This document shows, piece after piece, positions 54,027 through 63,274 of a DNA stretch of 64,000 nucleotides. Every line of letters begins with the position of its first letter. Position 1 is the stretch's first letter. Under the pieces are notes generated by a model, which saw nothing but the letters and a program-made list of their open reading frames with translations, had not been told where the DNA came from and ran no database searches. Both the position numbers and the translations under genes were made by a program. This DNA comes from Acidobacteriota bacterium (GTDB lineage Bacteria; Acidobacteriota; Terriglobia; Bryobacterales; Bryobacteraceae): positions 17,227 through 81,226 of the forward strand of contig JAPKZB010000074.1 of assembly GCA_026393985.1 (NCBI GenBank), given 5' to 3'.

Positions 54027-56348
54027 CTACTGCCCCTCCAGCGCATAAGCAATCACCGCGTCATCCGTTACCGGATTATTGAAAAACCCGCCCCCCGTCG
54101 CCGTAATCACCACATACTGCCTTCCGTCCCGCCCTTCATAAGTCATCGGCGTCGCCTCCGCCGCCCCCTGTAACTTCACCGTCCATAGCTCCTCCCCCGT
54201 CTTGGCCGCAAACGCCCGGAACCGCGCATCATCCGTCGCCCCCACAAACACCAATCCCCCCGCCGTCACCATCGTCCCCCCGTTCCCCGGCCGCCCCGTC
54301 TTCTGCTTCCCCTCCGGCAAGCTGTCCGTCACCCCCAGCGGCACCCGCCAAGCAATCTCCCCCGTATGGACATTCACGGCCACCAACTGCCCCCAAGGCG
54401 GCTGCTGACAGGGATACTGCTGCGTCGTCGGACCCTTCACGCTGAACCGCCCCCCCGCTCCCGGCAGCCCCTCGTAAGGCCCCCCGGGGTCCACCCGGTT
54501 CCCTTGTCCTGCCCCCAGCGCCGGGCCGCTCTTCGGGTCATGATCCCGCAGCCCCGCCACCTGTCCTAACTCATTCACATTCGCAAACAGGAAGCCTAAC
54601 TCCGGACTGTACGAAGTCCCGCCCCAGTTCACCCCGCCGTGGTTGCCCGGAAACTGCACCCGCATCCGGTTGTAAGTCACCGGCAGATACGGCCCCCCCA
54701 CCGCCATCCCCCGCACTAACTCCCGGCACGCCGCCTCGATCTCCGGCGTCACCGTCGCCACGTCCTTCATCTCAAATCGCATCCGGCTCAGCGGCTCCGG
54801 CTTCACCGGAAACGGCTGCGTCTTCGCCGTCCGTTCGAGCGGCACTTCGCTCTGCGGCACCGGCCGCTCCTCCACCCCGTAGATCGGCTTCCCCGTCACC
54901 CGGTCAAGCAAAAACACAAGCCCTACCTTGTTCACCGCCGCCACCGCCGGAATCACCTTCCCGGCCTTCTTCACATCAAGCAGCAGCGGCGCCCCCGTCA
55001 TATCCGCGTCCCAGATGTCGTGGTGCACCACCTGGAAATGCCACAAATACTTCCCCGTATTCGCATCCGCCGCCACCAGGCTGGTCCCGAACAGGTTGTC
55101 CCCCGGCCGGTCCCCGCCGTACTGGTCCACCGACGGCGCCCCGAACGGCATGTACACAATCCCCCGTTTCTCATCCACCGTCAAGAATCCCCAAACGTTC
55201 ACCCCCGTCCGGTTCTTCCAGCTCTCTCCACCCCACGTCTCATGGAACCTCTCCCCCGGCCCCGGAATCGAACGGAAACGCCAAACCAGCTTCCCCGTCC
55301 GCATATCCCACGCCCGCACATCCCCCGCCGGCCCTTGCGGCGGATTCTCCTGCGTTGTCCCGCCCGTAATCACCAGGTTCTTGTACACCGTCGGCGGCGA
55401 AGTCAGCAGGTTGCGCCCCGGCAAGCCCCGCATGATATCCTCCGTGTTCAGGTTGATCACCCCGTTGTCTCCAAACCCCGGATTCGGCTTCCCGGTCTTG
55501 GCGTCAATCGAATACAGCTTCCCGTCGCTCGACCCGAACACCACCTGCGCCGGCGTCTTCCCGTCCCCCGGCCAGTACTCAAGGCCCCGCGTTGAAGGCA
55601 CCCCCGCCGGCACCGCGAACGACCAGAACTCCTCCCCGGTCACCGGGTCCAGCGCCGTCACCCGCGCATACGGCGTCGTGATGTACATCACCCCCCGAAT
55701 CACCAGCGGCGTCACCTGACTCGGTCGGAAGCCCGATCCAAACTGCGCCCCCCGGCTCCGCCCCGCCTCCGGCTCATCGCCCACCGGCCCGCCCGCCGCC
55801 CGCGGCCGCGGCGCCGCGCCGCCCGCGAACCCCGCTGGCTTCATATGGTGAACCCACGCCACCTTCAGCTTCCCGACATTCTCCGGCGTAATCTGCCGCA
55901 GCGGCGAAAACCGCATTGCCCCGCTGTCGTGCCCGTACGTCCGCCACTCCTTGGCCGGATCCGCCGGCCACCCCGCCTCCGGCATCCGTGCCGCCCGCCC
56001 CGTCTCCACCCGCGCTGCCACCGCCGCCGATTCCGGGCCTGCTCCGGCCGCCGCCGGACCCGCTACCACCTCCGGCCCTGCCGCCCCGTAGTGCTTCACG
56101 AGGTACCCCAGCACCGTCTGAAAATCCGCGTCATTCCCCGTCGCGCCCAGATTGATCATCTTCCCGATCGTCTCCGTCCACGCCGCTCGCCCCTGCCGCA
56201 GCGACACCGTCTGTTCCATCGAGTGGCACCGGCTGCACAGCTTCTGCGTCTCCGCCTTACCCGGCCCCTCCGGCAGCACCACCGCCGCCCGAAGCTCCCA
56301 CAGTCCGAACAGAAGAAGACAAGACCGAACCCAAACCGTGTGCGTCAT
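54027..56348 (-). CDS. PQQ-dependent dehydrogenase with N-terminal cytochrome c domain
   Basis: 773 residues. A signal peptide is followed by a heme site CSRCHSMEQ near residue 38, a Gly/Ala-rich linker to about 125, then an eight-blade quinoprotein propeller (WRTYGHDSGAMRFSPLRQI, and repeated AWDMRTGKLVWRF). It would oxidise a sugar or alcohol in the periplasm and pass electrons to its own cytochrome. The order cytochrome then propeller is the reverse of many alcohol dehydrogenases. Two YHYH-protein genes lie upstream on the same strand. Confidence 0.87.
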   Translation of the reverse strand: MTHTVWVRSCLLLFGLWELRAAVVLPEGPGKAETQKLCSRCHSMEQTVSLRQGRAAWTETIGKMINLGATGNDADFQTVLGYLVKHYGAAGPEVVAGPAAAGAGPESAAVAARVETGRAARMPEAGWPADPAKEWRTYGHDSGAMRFSPLRQITPENVGKLKVAWVHHMKPAGFAGGAAPRPRAAGGPVGDEPEAGRSRGAQFGSGFRPSQVTPLVIRGVMYITTPYARVTALDPVTGEEFWSFAVPAGVPSTRGLEYWPGDGKTPAQVVFGSSDGKLYSIDAKTGKPNPGFGDNGVINLNTEDIMRGLPGRNLLTSPPTVYKNLVITGGTTQENPPQGPAGDVRAWDMRTGKLVWRFRSIPGPGERFHETWGGESWKNRTGVNVWGFLTVDEKRGIVYMPFGAPSVDQYGGDRPGDNLFGTSLVAADANTGKYLWHFQVVHHDIWDADMTGAPLLLDVKKAGKVIPAVAAVNKVGLVFLLDRVTGKPIYGVEERPVPQSEVPLERTAKTQPFPVKPEPLSRMRFEMKDVATVTPEIEAACRELVRGMAVGGPYLPVTYNRMRVQFPGNHGGVNWGGTSYSPELGFLFANVNELGQVAGLRDHDPKSGPALGAGQGNRVDPGGPYEGLPGAGGRFSVKGPTTQQYPCQQPPWGQLVAVNVHTGEIAWRVPLGVTDSLPEGKQKTGRPGNGGTMVTAGGLVFVGATDDARFRAFAAKTGEELWTVKLQGAAEATPMTYEGRDGRQYVVITATGGGFFNNPVTDDAVIAYALEGQ

Positions 56349-56357
56349 GAGAAGTCC

Positions 56358-58142
56358 TCATTCTATCCCCGCGCCGCCCACCACCACCACGCTCCCCCGG
56401 TACATCCCCATCCCACACCCAAATCGAACTTCGCCCCGCGGCTGCGCCGGCAACCTCACCACCACCGTCCCCCCCGGAGCAATCGCCCGCTCCATCCCCA
56501 GCCCCGGAAAAACAATCCGCCCCCCGCAGTTGCCCTCCGTCGTCCGTGTTATCGCTAGCACCACCGGCCTCCCCGCCGGAACCTCCACCCGCGCCGGCTC
56601 ATACCCCTGCGCCGTAATCCGCACCCGCACCGCCCCCGCCGGCGCCTCCTCCTCCTTCCCTCGTTTGCCCGCCGCCCCCTCCACCCGCAACCAAAACGGA
56701 ACCGTCACCACCCGCTCCCCCAACCGCATTTGAAACCACAGCTTGTACCGCCCCGCCGCCGCAAAGTTCGCGCCCACCCGCACCCGCTCCGGAGGCGGTG
56801 TCCGCGTATGGTCGTGCCCTTCGCCGGCCGGCAAGCCATCCAGTGGGTGCGCATGAAACAGGCTCGCCAAACCCTCCCCGGCCATCACCACATGCGCCCA
56901 CTCCCCCAGGTACGGCCGCCAGCCCCGTATCCCCTCCCCCACCCGAAACACCAGCTCCACATCCTCCCCCGCCCGCACCGCCCATCTCTGTTCCAAAGTC
57001 ACCCCGGGATTCTCCACCTCCTCCGCTCTTCCCGTCGCCGCCTTCGCCGCGGCCCCCGGCGCCGTCACGTCATACTGCTCCCGTCGCGCATTGCCCCCCG
57101 GCGGCGTATACTCCGCATACACGCGAAATCGGCCCGCGTGCGGAAACGCATAGGACACCTCCCACACCCCCTCCTCGTTCACCTCCGGATGAACATGCGC
57201 AAACGATCGCCGGTCGTGCGAAATCACCAGCACATGCATCGGCTTCTCGTGCACAAACTCCAAATGCCGCTCGAGCTTGCCCCTGGCCCCCGTCACCCGG
57301 AACCGCAGCACCCCCTCCGCCCGCGGCGCCCTGTACTCCCCGTAAAACTCATGCGCCAGCAGATACGGAAATGCCGCCCGGCCCTCGCCATTCGTCGACA
57401 AAAAATAAGCGTACGTCCCCTCCGGATACTCCGCCGTCTTCGCCATCCGCCCGTTGTACTCATCCAAGTCCCCCGACCCCGCTACGTACTCATAATCCTC
57501 AGCAAAACTCCCCAGCGGATACTCCGCCCCCACCGGCGGCCCCGCCTGCCCTGGCGCCAGCCGCGTGCCGTCCGGCCAACTCTCCCGCGTCGCCAGCTTC
57601 CGCAGTTGGTAGCTCGACCGCATCCGCGTCCCGCCCCACCACGGTCCGTAAACCGGATACCCATCGAGCGCGTATCCAATCAGCGGAGAACCGCCCCGCC
57701 CACCCGCCAGCAGCGCTTCGAGCATCCCCGGCCGCACCGCACCGTGCGTCCCCCCGGCGCCCCGCGCCACCGGGTCGAAATGCCACAAGTTCTGCCCCCG
57801 GTACGACAGCGCTGCCAGCCGGTTCGGCATCGGCACCCCGTTCAGGAACACCCCCGCATAGGCCGTCGGCAGGTGCGCGTGCCCCCCCGCCGCCGGCCGC
57901 GGCCGCAGCGGCAGCCGAAACGTGTACTGCTGCCGCCCCGCCCCCGGCTGGGCCGGTTGCGCCAACGGCCCCAGCCACGCCAGCGAAATCCCCGCCGACC
58001 GCACCACCACCTCCTCGCCCGTCACCTCCACGCTATGCACATCCGGCTGCGCCTCCCCCGGCGCCTTCGCGCGGATCCATCTCTCCCGCACCGGCTGCGC
58101 CCCCAACGTCGAAACCAGCAAAGCCGCCGCCAGCACTCGCAT
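56358..58142 (-). CDS. YHYH-domain secreted protein with C-terminal cupredoxin-like domain
   Basis: 594 residues with a signal peptide. The N-terminal half has the YHYH-type motif IGYALDGYPVYGPWWG, whose function is unknown. The middle is a beta domain with EYTPPGGNARREQ. The last 90 residues resemble a cupredoxin (TTEGNCGGRIVFPGLG and FGCGMGMYRG, with the Cys and Met as possible copper ligands). It starts 1 base after the next YHYH gene and is likely exported. Confidence 0.75.
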   Translation of the reverse strand: MRVLAAALLVSTLGAQPVRERWIRAKAPGEAQPDVHSVEVTGEEVVVRSAGISLAWLGPLAQPAQPGAGRQQYTFRLPLRPRPAAGGHAHLPTAYAGVFLNGVPMPNRLAALSYRGQNLWHFDPVARGAGGTHGAVRPGMLEALLAGGRGGSPLIGYALDGYPVYGPWWGGTRMRSSYQLRKLATRESWPDGTRLAPGQAGPPVGAEYPLGSFAEDYEYVAGSGDLDEYNGRMAKTAEYPEGTYAYFLSTNGEGRAAFPYLLAHEFYGEYRAPRAEGVLRFRVTGARGKLERHLEFVHEKPMHVLVISHDRRSFAHVHPEVNEEGVWEVSYAFPHAGRFRVYAEYTPPGGNARREQYDVTAPGAAAKAATGRAEEVENPGVTLEQRWAVRAGEDVELVFRVGEGIRGWRPYLGEWAHVVMAGEGLASLFHAHPLDGLPAGEGHDHTRTPPPERVRVGANFAAAGRYKLWFQMRLGERVVTVPFWLRVEGAAGKRGKEEEAPAGAVRVRITAQGYEPARVEVPAGRPVVLAITRTTEGNCGGRIVFPGLGMERAIAPGGTVVVRLPAQPRGEVRFGCGMGMYRGSVVVVGGAGIE

Positions 58143-58143
58143 A

Positions 58144-60081
58144 TCACCGAATGACCAGGTTCACCGCGTTCGACGGCTTCCCGCCCGCCGTCACCACCAC
58201 GTCCACCTTCCCCCTACCCGCCAACCCCGCCGGCAGCGTTACGTTGATCTGGTCCAGCCCCGCATACCTGCCTTGCGGCCCCGCATACGCTACCGGCGTG
58301 GCCACGCCGCCCACCGTCGCCGTCACCTCCTTCGCCCCGTTCAGCCCCGTCCCGTACAGCACCAGCGTCGCCTGCTCCCCCGCCGGCCCCAGCGTCACCG
58401 GCCCCTGCACCGGCTCATACACCACGCTCCCGCCCCGCACCCGCGCCACCTGCGCCACCGCCGCGTTCTCCGCGTTGGCCCGGAATAGCCCCGGATAGGT
58501 GCTTACAACATGGATCGCCCCCGGCACCGTCACCCCGCCCGCCGTTATCCGCACCGTCGCCAATCCCGTCGCCACCGTCTCCGGTATCCGGTAGTTCACC
58601 TGCCTTGCCGAAGCATAGGAAATCGGCGCCGGCGTCGATACCTCCGCCGCGTCCACAATCGTCACCGTCGCCCCGCCCAGCGTCGTCGGCCAGTTCGCCG
58701 TCGCCGCCGCCTCTGTTCCCGTCGCCAGCTTCGCCTCAAACTGGGCGAAGGCCGTCATCAACGCCCCCGGCGTCACCGGCCCGCCTTCGAGCGAGGCCGA
58801 CGACCAGTGGATCGCGTTCGCCTGCACCAGCCCGCCTCCGGCATCGTCCCCGCTCGCGTTGCGATAGGAGGCCCCGTCCGCCGCATTGAAAATTGCCACC
58901 CCGTTCACCCAGATCCCCACCGCTCCCAACCCCGTATTCGTCCGCGTCCCCGTCGCCGCCTGCGGCGCCCGCGGCAGCGCGGCCTGCACGTCGATCGACG
59001 CGGCGAAGTTCATGAACACCCCGCCGTTCATTCCCCCCGCGAACCACGGCCCAATTACGTAGCTCGGCAGGTTGTTCGAGTTCACATACACCATGCTCGC
59101 CGTCGTCCGGATCCGCTGAATATCCGCCTTTGCGGGCGTCGTCACGCCTCCGCCCGGCGCCCGCGCCCCCGCCGGCTGCACCCCGGGCCACGTCGTCTGC
59201 GGACCCGCCGACGGGTCCCAACCCACCACCGCCCGGGCCAACGTCGTCGCGTTCTCCGTCTGCCAGGATTGGAGCGTCGGATCGGCCGGATTCCGCGGCC
59301 CGCTGTACTGCCCGTTGGCAAAGTAATCCTGCGCCTCGGCCGGCGCCGGCGTCGTCGCCGCCCCTCGCGCCACCGTCCCGTAGTACTGCAGCCCCAGAAT
59401 ATAGGGAAAGGCCGGCGTCCCGTCGTCCTTGATCGTGATGAAGTAGGCGTAGGTGCCGTTCGGGTACTCCGGCGTCACCGTCGTCCGCCCGTTGAACTGG
59501 TCCAGGTCCCCCAGCCCCACGACGAATTCGTTGTCTTCGAGATACCTTCCCAGCGGAAAACGATCATTGATCGGTGGCCCCTGCTGCGCCGCCGGCAGGC
59601 TTTTCGGCACCCCGGCATGATAGTCGAGCGCCCAGTCCGGCAGCGTGTCCCGCTGCGTCATCTGCCGCAGCCGGTAGCCGGACCGCATGCGCTGGATCGG
59701 GCTCGTCGCGCTCTTCGGGTCGCTGTAGCCATACGGGCCGTAGATCGGATAGCCGTCCAGCGCCCAGCCGAGTATCGGAGAGTGTTTCCACCCGCTCGCC
59801 TTCTCCCGGTACGTACTCCCGGTGCGGCTCGTCGCGACGACTTCGATGTTGTCCCCCAACTGCGCCCGCAGGCACACTGGCTGCACGTGGTTGTGATACT
59901 GCCCCTGCCCCGGCTGGTGCGCCAGGCACGAGTCAAACGTATCTCTCTCGCCAAACAGCGCATCGCGCAGCCAGATGCCATCGCCTGCCTGCATTCCCGG
60001 CGGCGGCCCCGGCGGCGGCCCCGGCGGTTGTCCGAACGCCACGCCAAGCGCGGCCCATAGCATCACCATCTTCGACTTCAT
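58144..60081 (-). CDS. YHYH-domain secreted protein with TIGR03437-type C-terminal domain
   Basis: 645 residues with a signal peptide. The YHYH motif is LGWALDGYPIYGPYGY near residue 105. The C-terminal 200 residues (YTxGLNGAKEVTATVGGVATPVAYAGPQG and YAGLDQINVTLPAGLAG) match the Solibacter-type TIGR03437 domain, a marker for the Bryobacterales. Between them lies a segment with FMNFAASIDVQAALP. It begins the operon YHYH-YHYH/cupredoxin-PQQ dehydrogenase. Function unknown. Confidence 0.78.
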   Translation of the reverse strand: MKSKMVMLWAALGVAFGQPPGPPPGPPPGMQAGDGIWLRDALFGERDTFDSCLAHQPGQGQYHNHVQPVCLRAQLGDNIEVVATSRTGSTYREKASGWKHSPILGWALDGYPIYGPYGYSDPKSATSPIQRMRSGYRLRQMTQRDTLPDWALDYHAGVPKSLPAAQQGPPINDRFPLGRYLEDNEFVVGLGDLDQFNGRTTVTPEYPNGTYAYFITIKDDGTPAFPYILGLQYYGTVARGAATTPAPAEAQDYFANGQYSGPRNPADPTLQSWQTENATTLARAVVGWDPSAGPQTTWPGVQPAGARAPGGGVTTPAKADIQRIRTTASMVYVNSNNLPSYVIGPWFAGGMNGGVFMNFAASIDVQAALPRAPQAATGTRTNTGLGAVGIWVNGVAIFNAADGASYRNASGDDAGGGLVQANAIHWSSASLEGGPVTPGALMTAFAQFEAKLATGTEAAATANWPTTLGGATVTIVDAAEVSTPAPISYASARQVNYRIPETVATGLATVRITAGGVTVPGAIHVVSTYPGLFRANAENAAVAQVARVRGGSVVYEPVQGPVTLGPAGEQATLVLYGTGLNGAKEVTATVGGVATPVAYAGPQGRYAGLDQINVTLPAGLAGRGKVDVVVTAGGKPSNAVNLVIR

Positions 60082-60269
60082 CGCCTCTGAGCGTAGCGCT
60101 ATTCCCCCCGCCCAGCCAGTTAAGAGGTGTTAAGACCCCCCGCCTCCAATTCCTTCTCCTCATCCTCCCCCGACCCGCCCCCGTCTTCCCCAGTCTTTCG
60201 TCACAAAGACCCCGTTTTATCGCCCCGGCCCCCCTCCGTAAATCGCGCCGACCGCGCAAGCCGGCGTCC

Positions 60270-60296
60270 CCGGTTCCTTACGCCCGGTTCCTTACG
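60270..60296. repeat. Short direct repeat CCGGTTCCTTACG, two copies
   Basis: The 13-mer occurs at 60270-60282 and 60284-60296 and covers the FkbM stop codon. The rest of the 210-base gap to the left shows no gene or clear promoter. Confidence 0.4.
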
Positions 60297-61095
60297 CTTT
60301 CCGCACGGCGAGAAAGCCTTTCATGCATCCCGGCGCTGGGTATTCGAATGTCTGGACGCAGTCGAACAGCCCCCCGAGATCCCGCTCCACGTCGGCAACC
60401 GAGTAACCGTTGTGGAGTTCGCCCGTGATGCAGTCGACCTTGGCTGCCCACGCTTTCGAATCCCGGAAAACCGAAACTTCCCCGCCTTCGATGTCGATCT
60501 TGAGCAGGTCGATGTGCTGCCAGCCAACCTGTTCCATAATCTCCGGAATTGTGATGGTCTTCACGGTGATGGAATGGTCGGCGATGTCCGGCCGCGCGAT
60601 CAGGCTGGAACAATCGGCGGGGCCCAGGTAGAAGGTGGCTTCCCCGGAACGGTCCGAGACGGCGGCTGCGATGATCTGGCCGCGGATGGCGTTGGCCTGC
60701 CAGTTGCGGCGCAGGATGGCCAGGTTGTCTGGCAGTGGTTCAACGGAAACGATTTCGGCCTCGGGAAACGCCATGTGGAAGTAGATGTCGGCCGCACCGA
60801 TATTTCCTCCCAGGTCCAGGATGCGGCGCGGGGTGACAGGCACCCGATACTCCTGACGCAAGAAAATGCCCGAGAGAAACGAGTGATCGAGGTCGTTCGA
60901 TCGCATGTGATAGTGGACGGAGTGCCCTTCGAAATGAAAGCGAATGGCGAAGTCGGGAGTCGGTATAAACGAAAATCGAGCACTGAGCCGGGGTAAATAG
61001 CTACCGCCCAGGAGCTTAGCATAGTCCAGGGGGCCCAGCTCTAGGCTGGATGCCGTGTGATGAAGATCTTGAAGTTTTTTGAACCGGCTTTCCAT
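60292..61095 (-). CDS. FkbM-family methyltransferase
   Basis: 267 residues from the ATG at 61095; a TTG at 61152 is also open but lies at the 21-bp repeats. The SAM motif ILDLGGNIGAADIYFH and the FkbM signature VSVEPLPDNLAILRRN, LLKIDIEGGEV are clear. FkbM enzymes methylate sugars or natural-product hydroxyls. It lies alone after 210 bp without a gene on its left (60082-60291); that gap holds only a small direct repeat. Confidence 0.82.
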   Translation of the reverse strand: MESRFKKLQDLHHTASSLELGPLDYAKLLGGSYLPRLSARFSFIPTPDFAIRFHFEGHSVHYHMRSNDLDHSFLSGIFLRQEYRVPVTPRRILDLGGNIGAADIYFHMAFPEAEIVSVEPLPDNLAILRRNWQANAIRGQIIAAAVSDRSGEATFYLGPADCSSLIARPDIADHSITVKTITIPEIMEQVGWQHIDLLKIDIEGGEVSVFRDSKAWAAKVDCITGELHNGYSVADVERDLGGLFDCVQTFEYPAPGCMKGFLAVRKA

Positions 61096-61153
61096 GGGAC
61101 AAAATGCGAGCTCGCAGCCATCGTAGCAGACCAGCGATCCTGAGACCTGCAAA

Positions 61154-61195
61154 CAGCGCGCAACCTCGGTACTGCAGCGCGCAGCCTCGGCACTG
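61154..61195. repeat. 21-bp tandem repeat, two copies
   Basis: Copy one is 61154-61174 and copy two is 61175-61195; they differ at two bases. They lie exactly where a broken gene begins to the right. Confidence 0.6.
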
Positions 61196-62655
61196 TGAAA
61201 GCCTTGATGTTACGCCACCTTCGTCAAAACCCCGGCGCCCGCCCCTCGATCGGCGACGTTGGCCACGATCTCCGGGAGCTGATCGAACTCTCAAGCAAAG
61301 GCGCCAACCACGGCTGGAGCGGCCGCGAAGGCTCCCACGCCTTCTTGCCCAACCGCCCCCGGCCCCACCCCCTTCGTTGACCCCGTCAGCGAACACCACC
61401 ACACCGAATGCCGCTCCATCACCGGCGGCTACGTCTACCAGGGCCAGAAGTTCCCCGAACTCCCGGGCGCCTACTTCTACGGCGACTACGAATACGGCAA
61501 AATGTGCGCCTTCCGCTACGACCACAAAGCCCAGCGCGTCCGCTGGCACCAGGAGCTGCCCGATAGCAGCGTCCGCATCACCAGCCTCGGCGTCGGCCGC
61601 GACGGCTCCATCTACGCCGTCGACTACGGCACCGGCGAAATCCACCAGGTCGAACGCAACCCTGCGCCCGCCCACCCCCACCCCCTTCCCCCGCCAACTG
61701 AGCCAGACCGGCCTGTTTTCTCGCGTCCGCGGCCATCAGGTCGCCCCCGGCGTCCTGCCCTACGAGATCAACGCGCCCTTCTGGTCCGACGGTGCCCACA
61801 AAGAACGCTTCGTCGCCCTTCCGCCCCACGCCCGCATCCGCTTTGACGAAAAGCCCGACGCCGCCTGGCAGTTCGACGACGGCACGGTCACCGTCAAGTC
61901 CTTCTCCCTCGACATGGAAGAAGGAAACCCCGCCTCCCGCCGTTACATCGAAACCCGCATCGTCGTGAAACAGGAAAACCACTGGGTCGGCTACTCCTAC
62001 ACCTGGAACAAGGAGCAGACCGAAGCTACCCTCGTCGCCGCCGGCGGACTCGACAAGGCCTACCGCCTCCGCCAGCCGGACGGCCGCACCCGCGAACAGA
62101 CCTGGCACTACCCCAGCCGCAACGAATGCATGTTCTGCCACTCCCGCGCTGCCGGCTTCGTCCTCGGCCTCACCACCGGCCAGATGAACCGCACCCACAA
62201 CTTCGGCGCCGTCACCGACAACCAGATCCGCACCTACGCCCACATCGGCCTGTTCCACGAAGCCCCGCGCCGGAAGCCCGCCGCACTGCCCGCCTATCCC
62301 GATCCCTTCGACGACCGCGCCAGCCTCGCCGACCGCGCCAAGGTATACCTCCACGTCAACTGTGCCATGTGCCACGTGACGGACGGGGGAGGGAACTCCC
62401 GCATGGAGTTGGGCTACCGGACGCCGCTCGACCAAGCCCGTCTCATCGGCGAGCCTCCCGTGCATGAGTCGTTAGGCATCGCCGGCGCCCAGCTCGTCCG
62501 GCCGGCTCGCCGGAAACCTCGGTGCTCCTCCGACGCATCAGCCGCCGCGGCCAGTATCGGATGCCCCCCACCAGCACCAACCGCGTCGATACGGCCGGCG
62601 TCGCCCTCCTCGAACAGTGGATCCGCCAGCTTCCCCCTCCGCGCCGCGCTAACCT
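61196..62655 (+). pseudogene. Broken fusion of PQQ sugar dehydrogenase-like propeller and SO2930-type diheme cytochrome protein
   Basis: Coding pieces follow in three frames. First comes IGDVGHDLRELIELSSKG with NHGWSGREGSHAF (end of a PQQ-glucose/sorbosone-dehydrogenase propeller). Then ECRSITGGYVYQGQKFPELPGAYFYGDYEYG and GRDGSIYAVDYGTGEI in a second frame. Then RQLSQTGLFSRVRG, APGVLPYEINAPFWSDG and the cytochrome motifs CMFCH and CAMCH in a third. The last piece returns to the second frame after about 62500. Frame changes fall in C-runs near 61350-61375 and 61667-61690, and again near 62490-62515. The N-terminal part of the propeller is missing, so the gene is decayed unless several base errors are assumed. 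Confidence 0.65.
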
Positions 62656-62739
62656 AATGCCGCAAGACGAACCCCAGCACCGGATGGCGCCCGGCTGCCA
62701 GGTCGGAGGGCCGTGGCTGCACCTCGATATCGGCCTCCA

Positions 62740-62976
62740 TCTGGTCCTGCGTTACCTCGCGCGCTCGGCCGCAACAGTATGGATCTGTCCTTCTTCAAAA
62801 CCAACCAAATTACCGAAACCATCCGCCTGCAGTTTCGAGCCGAGGCGTTCAACGCCTCGAACCGCCCGGAGTGGTCCTCCCCCGTGGGCGACTTTGGAAC
62901 GGCGAACTTCGGCCGGGTGACAAGTACCAATACCTTCGCGCGCCAGTTGCAGCTTGCCCTCAGGCTGCTCTGGTAA
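62740..62976 (+). pseudogene. C-terminal fragment of an Oar-like TonB-dependent receptor
   Basis: The frame MDLSFFKTNQITETIRLQFRAEAFNASNRPEW up to FARQLQLALRLLW matches the last strands of the carboxypeptidase-regulatory-like TonB receptors so abundant in Solibacter. It ends in an aromatic residue as expected. The other 900 or more residues of such a receptor are absent, so this is a remnant. Confidence 0.65.
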
Positions 62977-63274
62977 CGGAAAGCTCACCTGCATTTTCTT
63001 TCAACGTCCGTTTTCAAGCCTCTCGCGGCCCGAACACTCCGGTTGCGAAAGAAGCCGCCACCCCCAGTTACAGGGATAAGAAATTATGCTTCCCATGCGA
63101 TTCAGATTTTTTTACCCCGCTTAACTAAGTCAAAAAAATACACTTATCGTTTCTGCTCCACCACCTGTCCCCGGATTCGCTTGACCGGCGTGCTACGTTT
63201 CTCGATAAAGACGTTCCTCTTTCCCGACCGGAAAGCGGGACGCCTTTTCCATTTAAGCGCCAGGAAGTTTCATC
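62977..63274. other. AT-richer spacer without a gene
   Basis: A 298-base stretch between the receptor remnant and the last gene. It is noticeably more AT-rich than the rest of the window between 63080 and 63160, with T and A runs near 63109 and 63132. I see no tRNA, promoter match or repeat that I would defend. Confidence 0.5.
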
